DNA of 7,339 bases from Prosthecobacter sp. (GTDB lineage Bacteria > Verrucomicrobiota > Verrucomicrobiia > Verrucomicrobiales > Verrucomicrobiaceae): positions 1-7,339 of the forward strand of contig JAIWOJ010000098.1 of the NCBI GenBank assembly GCA_020216965.1, in the 5' to 3' direction. Both the position numbers and the translations under genes were made by a program. This document shows, in pieces, positions 5,233 to 7,339 of the stretch (position 1 is the stretch's first letter; each line of letters opens with the position of its first letter). Under the pieces are notes generated by a model. The model saw only the letters and a program-made list of their open reading frames with translations. It was not told the DNA's origin and did no database searches.

Positions 5233-6552
5233 TCACTTCAGGGGCTTAATCAGCACCTTCGAGTTGCGACCGCTGCGGTCGTATTTTTCACGGCGGGCAG
5301 CAGGCAGGGCATCTGGGCTGGTGACTTGAAAGCCCATTTTTTCCTCAAAAAAGCGGAAAGCCTGCGTGCTCAGGGCCACCAGCATCCCACAGCCGCGCTG
5401 CCGTGCGACCTCCTCAGCAAAGGCCACCAACCGCTGGCCATGGCCACGATTTTTGTGACTGCGCCTGACAAACAGGCAGGCCAATTCGGCGATGCGCCCG
5501 GCCTCTTCTTCATACACATGCACGGCCACGCTGCCGATGGGGTTGCCATCCGTCTCCAAGACAAAGAAATCCTTGATCCTGGCCTGGATTTGCTCGCGCG
5601 TGCGCGGCACCAGGGCAGCATCTTCCATCGACTGCTGCATCATCGTCAGCAGGGCGGGTACATCGCTGGAGCGGGCACGGCGGATCTGCTGGTAGTCATC
5701 CGCATGGATCATGGCACCCACGCCTTCATTGCTGAAAAGTTCTGCCAGCAGGGCCTCATCCTGCGTGCCATCCACGATATGCACGCGCGGCACGCCCTCT
5801 TGGCAGGCCAGCGCCCCATAGCGCAGCTTGGAGAGCAGGTTCACATCATGCCGTGGGTCTTTCTTTTTGAAAAGCTCACGCGCCTCCGCCACAGAGAGCT
5901 GGGCGAGGCGGCTGCCATCCGGCTGGGTTAGGCCCGCCTCCGAGATAAAGATGATCTTTGCCGCGTGCAGGGCGATGGCTACCTCCATGGCCACAGCGTC
6001 GGAGTTCAGCCGCAGCGTCGCTCCACGGCCATCGTAGCCTAGCGGTGGCAAAATGGGGATAATATCTGCCCTGAGCAGCACCTGGAGCGCCTCAGCATCC
6101 ACGCGCTCAATGCGGCCCGTGTGCTCCTGGTCCACTCCATCGATGACGCCCGCAGGGTGCACAGCCAGGGCATTGGAAATGACCACCGGCAGCTCAAGCG
6201 CCGTCAGGTCTGCCATCAGTTCACTGGCCTGGCGGGTGATGGCCTCAATGGCGATCTCCAGCGTCGCCGCATCTGTCCGGCTCATGCCGTCATCGCTGCT
6301 GAGCGTCACCCCGCGCTTGGCCGCCAGGGTGCGCATCTGGTCACGCGCCCCAAAGACGAGCACGACCTCAATATTTAGAGACTGGAGCACTGCCACGTCC
6401 TGCAGGATGCTGCCAAAGCCTGGCTGCCCCATCAGTGCCCCATCAATGGCAATGACAAACACGCGCTGCCGGAACTGGGGCACATAACGCAGGATGCCGC
6501 GCAGGTCCTCAAAGCGCGCGGTGGGTTTGGTGATGGAATCGCTTTCGGGCAC
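5233..6552 (-). CDS. argA: N-acetylglutamate synthase, ArgA type (amino acid kinase-like + GNAT)
   Basis: Makes N-acetylglutamate from acetyl-CoA and glutamate, the first step of arginine synthesis in the cytoplasm. The 439 residues match the bacterial ArgA layout (E. coli about 443). An amino-acid-kinase-like domain (about 30-280), the usual arginine-sensing module, is followed by a GNAT acetyltransferase domain (about 288-435). Shared landmarks are FRQRVFVIAIDG (27-38), VVLVFGARDQ (63-72), the GRIERVDAEAL segment (146-156), LRLNSDAVAMEVAIAL (180-195), ELFSNEGVGAMI (271-282), YQQIRRARSSD (287-297), ELACLFVRRSHKNRGHGQRL (356-375) and the C-terminal NSKVLIKPL. In the kinase-like Gly-Gly motif Asp37 replaces the first glycine (E. 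coli has GG), tolerable because this domain is not catalytic in ArgA. The start is GTG: an in-frame TAA (6558-6556) lies two codons upstream, and the next Met (41) would delete the first strand. It lies between a squalene synthase gene (25-nt gap) and the toroid gene. Confidence 0.93.
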   Translation of the reverse strand: MPESDSITKPTARFEDLRGILRYVPQFRQRVFVIAIDGALMGQPGFGSILQDVAVLQSLNIEVVLVFGARDQMRTLAAKRGVTLSSDDGMSRTDAATLEIAIEAITRQASELMADLTALELPVVISNALAVHPAGVIDGVDQEHTGRIERVDAEALQVLLRADIIPILPPLGYDGRGATLRLNSDAVAMEVAIALHAAKIIFISEAGLTQPDGSRLAQLSVAEARELFKKKDPRHDVNLLSKLRYGALACQEGVPRVHIVDGTQDEALLAELFSNEGVGAMIHADDYQQIRRARSSDVPALLTMMQQSMEDAALVPRTREQIQARIKDFFVLETDGNPIGSVAVHVYEEEAGRIAELACLFVRRSHKNRGHGQRLVAFAEEVARQRGCGMLVALSTQAFRFFEEKMGFQVTSPDALPAARREKYDRSGRNSKVLIKPLK

Positions 6553-6577
6553 TGCTTAGCTTCGCGCAAACCATGGC

Positions 6578-7339
6578 TCACGCAAGGGCGCAGGCTCCTT
6601 CAGAGAGCTTTGCAAACAAGCGCCGCGCCCCAGCGGGGCTTCGGCAGGCCACAGCGGCCTCCGCCAAGATCATCGTGACCTCGATCCTACCGATCTTCAC
6701 CCCGGCAAGCCTCTGCGGCCACGGCAGCGCTTGCATTTTGGCCAGCGTTTTCCCCCCGATGAAAAGTGGCAGCGCAGTGGCGTAGCGCAGCCTGCCATCT
6801 GCCACCTGGGTCACATAGTCCAGGCCCGCGCCCAGGTGCTCCCAGCAGATGCCCAGCCAATGCTGCCAGACAGGCTCCAGCACGCGGCTATCCCGACGCA
6901 CCTCATCCGCAGAAAAGCCGGGCAGATAGCAGCGACCGTCCGCCAGATCTTCGCCAAGATCACGCAGGATGTTGATGAGCTGGAGCCCTTTGCCGAAACG
7001 CGCCCCCTGGGCCTTCAGCTCGGCTAGACCTTGGCTGGGGGCGAGTGACTCTGGCCGTAGCTGAGCACACATTTCCGTCCAAAACTCCCCCACACAGCCT
7101 GCCACCAGCCAGGTGTAGTCATCCAGTTCCTGGGCGGTGGAGAGGCAGTGCATCTGCCCATCGGCAGGGAAGCGCAGGATGTCCAGACGCTGCCCCTGAA
7201 TGATGCTGCGCAGCACCTGCCGGATCGCCTCCAAGGCAGCACCACGCTGGGTGGCTAGCCAGTCAAGCCCTTCAGTAAAGCGCTCCATCAGCCGCCGCTC
7301 AGCCTCGTCTTTTTGACAGCGTGTAAAGTCCTGATGGAT
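6578..7339 (-). CDS. Squalene/phytoene synthase family protein, probably squalene synthase (5' partial)
   Basis: A trans-isoprenyl diphosphate synthase head-to-head condensing enzyme. The frame stays open to the window edge, so 253 residues are visible and the start lies beyond 7339. The Met codon at 7288 is internal, because the upstream residues (QDFTRCQKDEAERRL) continue the fold. The second aspartate-rich motif is present: INILRDLGEDLADGRCYLP, with Asp127 and Asp131 of the visible part. Upstream of it is LDDYTWLVAGCVGEFWTEM (73-91), whose wording resembles bacterial squalene synthases more than CrtB phytoene synthases. A C-terminal KIGRIEV helix (215-221) also fits. The first Asp-rich motif falls in the missing part. 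It probably condenses two farnesyl diphosphates to squalene for hopanoids or sterols, but phytoene or dehydrosqualene synthesis and HpnC/HpnD-type half-reactions are not excluded. It heads, or sits within, the minus-strand unit with argA 25 nt downstream. Confidence 0.88.
   Translation of the reverse strand: MHQDFTRCQKDEAERRLMERFTEGLDWLATQRGAALEAIRQVLRSIIQGQRLDILRFPADGQMHCLSTAQELDDYTWLVAGCVGEFWTEMCAQLRPESLAPSQGLAELKAQGARFGKGLQLINILRDLGEDLADGRCYLPGFSADEVRRDSRVLEPVWQHWLGICWEHLGAGLDYVTQVADGRLRYATALPLFIGGKTLAKMQALPWPQRLAGVKIGRIEVTMILAEAAVACRSPAGARRLFAKLSEGACALA

Noticed and set aside
6578..7288. Complete 236-residue squalene synthase starting at 7288
   Set aside because: The frame is open to 7339, the upstream residues look like family sequence, and the first Asp-rich motif is absent from the 236 residues. 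The gene is therefore truncated by the window.

Overview
This 7.3 kb window is GC-rich bacterial chromosome, and it looks like ordinary housekeeping territory. I see no phage, plasmid, CRISPR, tRNA or rRNA feature. The likely source is a member of the Planctomycetes-Verrucomicrobia-Chlamydiae group, most plausibly Verrucomicrobia (Prosthecobacter/Verrucomicrobium-like). The clues are a secreted DUF1080 protein, a secreted squalene-cyclase-fold repeat protein of the type common in that group, a long plant/cyanobacteria-type IspH, weak or absent Shine-Dalgarno sequences, and GC-rich hairpin repeats between genes. This assignment is inferred from gene families; no marker gene is present.

Layout. 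Positions 1-178 hold a mosaic of short GC-rich hairpin repeats, cut by the window edge. They abut and overlap the stop codon of a minus-strand gene for a secreted DUF1080 (3-keto-disaccharide hydrolase/LamG-like) protein (175-846). A 110-bp divergent intergenic region separates it from a plus-strand lipoprotein L,D-transpeptidase (957-1580), which is followed by a good intrinsic terminator candidate (about 1609-1640). Next comes a tight plus-strand pair: ispH (1680-2924) and, 6 nt later, a MoeB/ThiF-type E1 enzyme fused to a rhodanese domain (2931-4073). This pair converges, 18 nt apart, on a three-gene minus-strand unit with gaps of 19-25 nt. Read in transcription order that unit is a squalene/phytoene synthase (6578 to beyond 7339, 5' end outside the window), argA (5233-6552, GTG start) and a secreted alpha-alpha-toroid (prenyltransferase/squalene oxidase repeat) protein (4092-5213).

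How the genes relate. IspH makes IPP/DMAPP, and the squalene synthase family enzyme consumes C15 or C20 prenyl diphosphates, so the two convergent units carry an early and a late isoprenoid step. ArgA starts arginine synthesis. The MoeB-rhodanese protein activates a ubiquitin-like sulfur carrier for molybdopterin, thiamine or thiolation chemistry. The L,D-transpeptidase acts on peptidoglycan. The toroid protein shares the squalene cyclase fold but lacks a recognisable cyclase motif and is exported, so it should not be read as the cyclase for the adjacent squalene synthase.

I found no convincing new biological system. The points most worth checking are the hairpin repeat mosaic that supplies a gene's stop codon, the inverted repeat covering the DUF1080 start codon, the terminator just upstream of ispH, and the mixed squalene synthase-argA-toroid operon.
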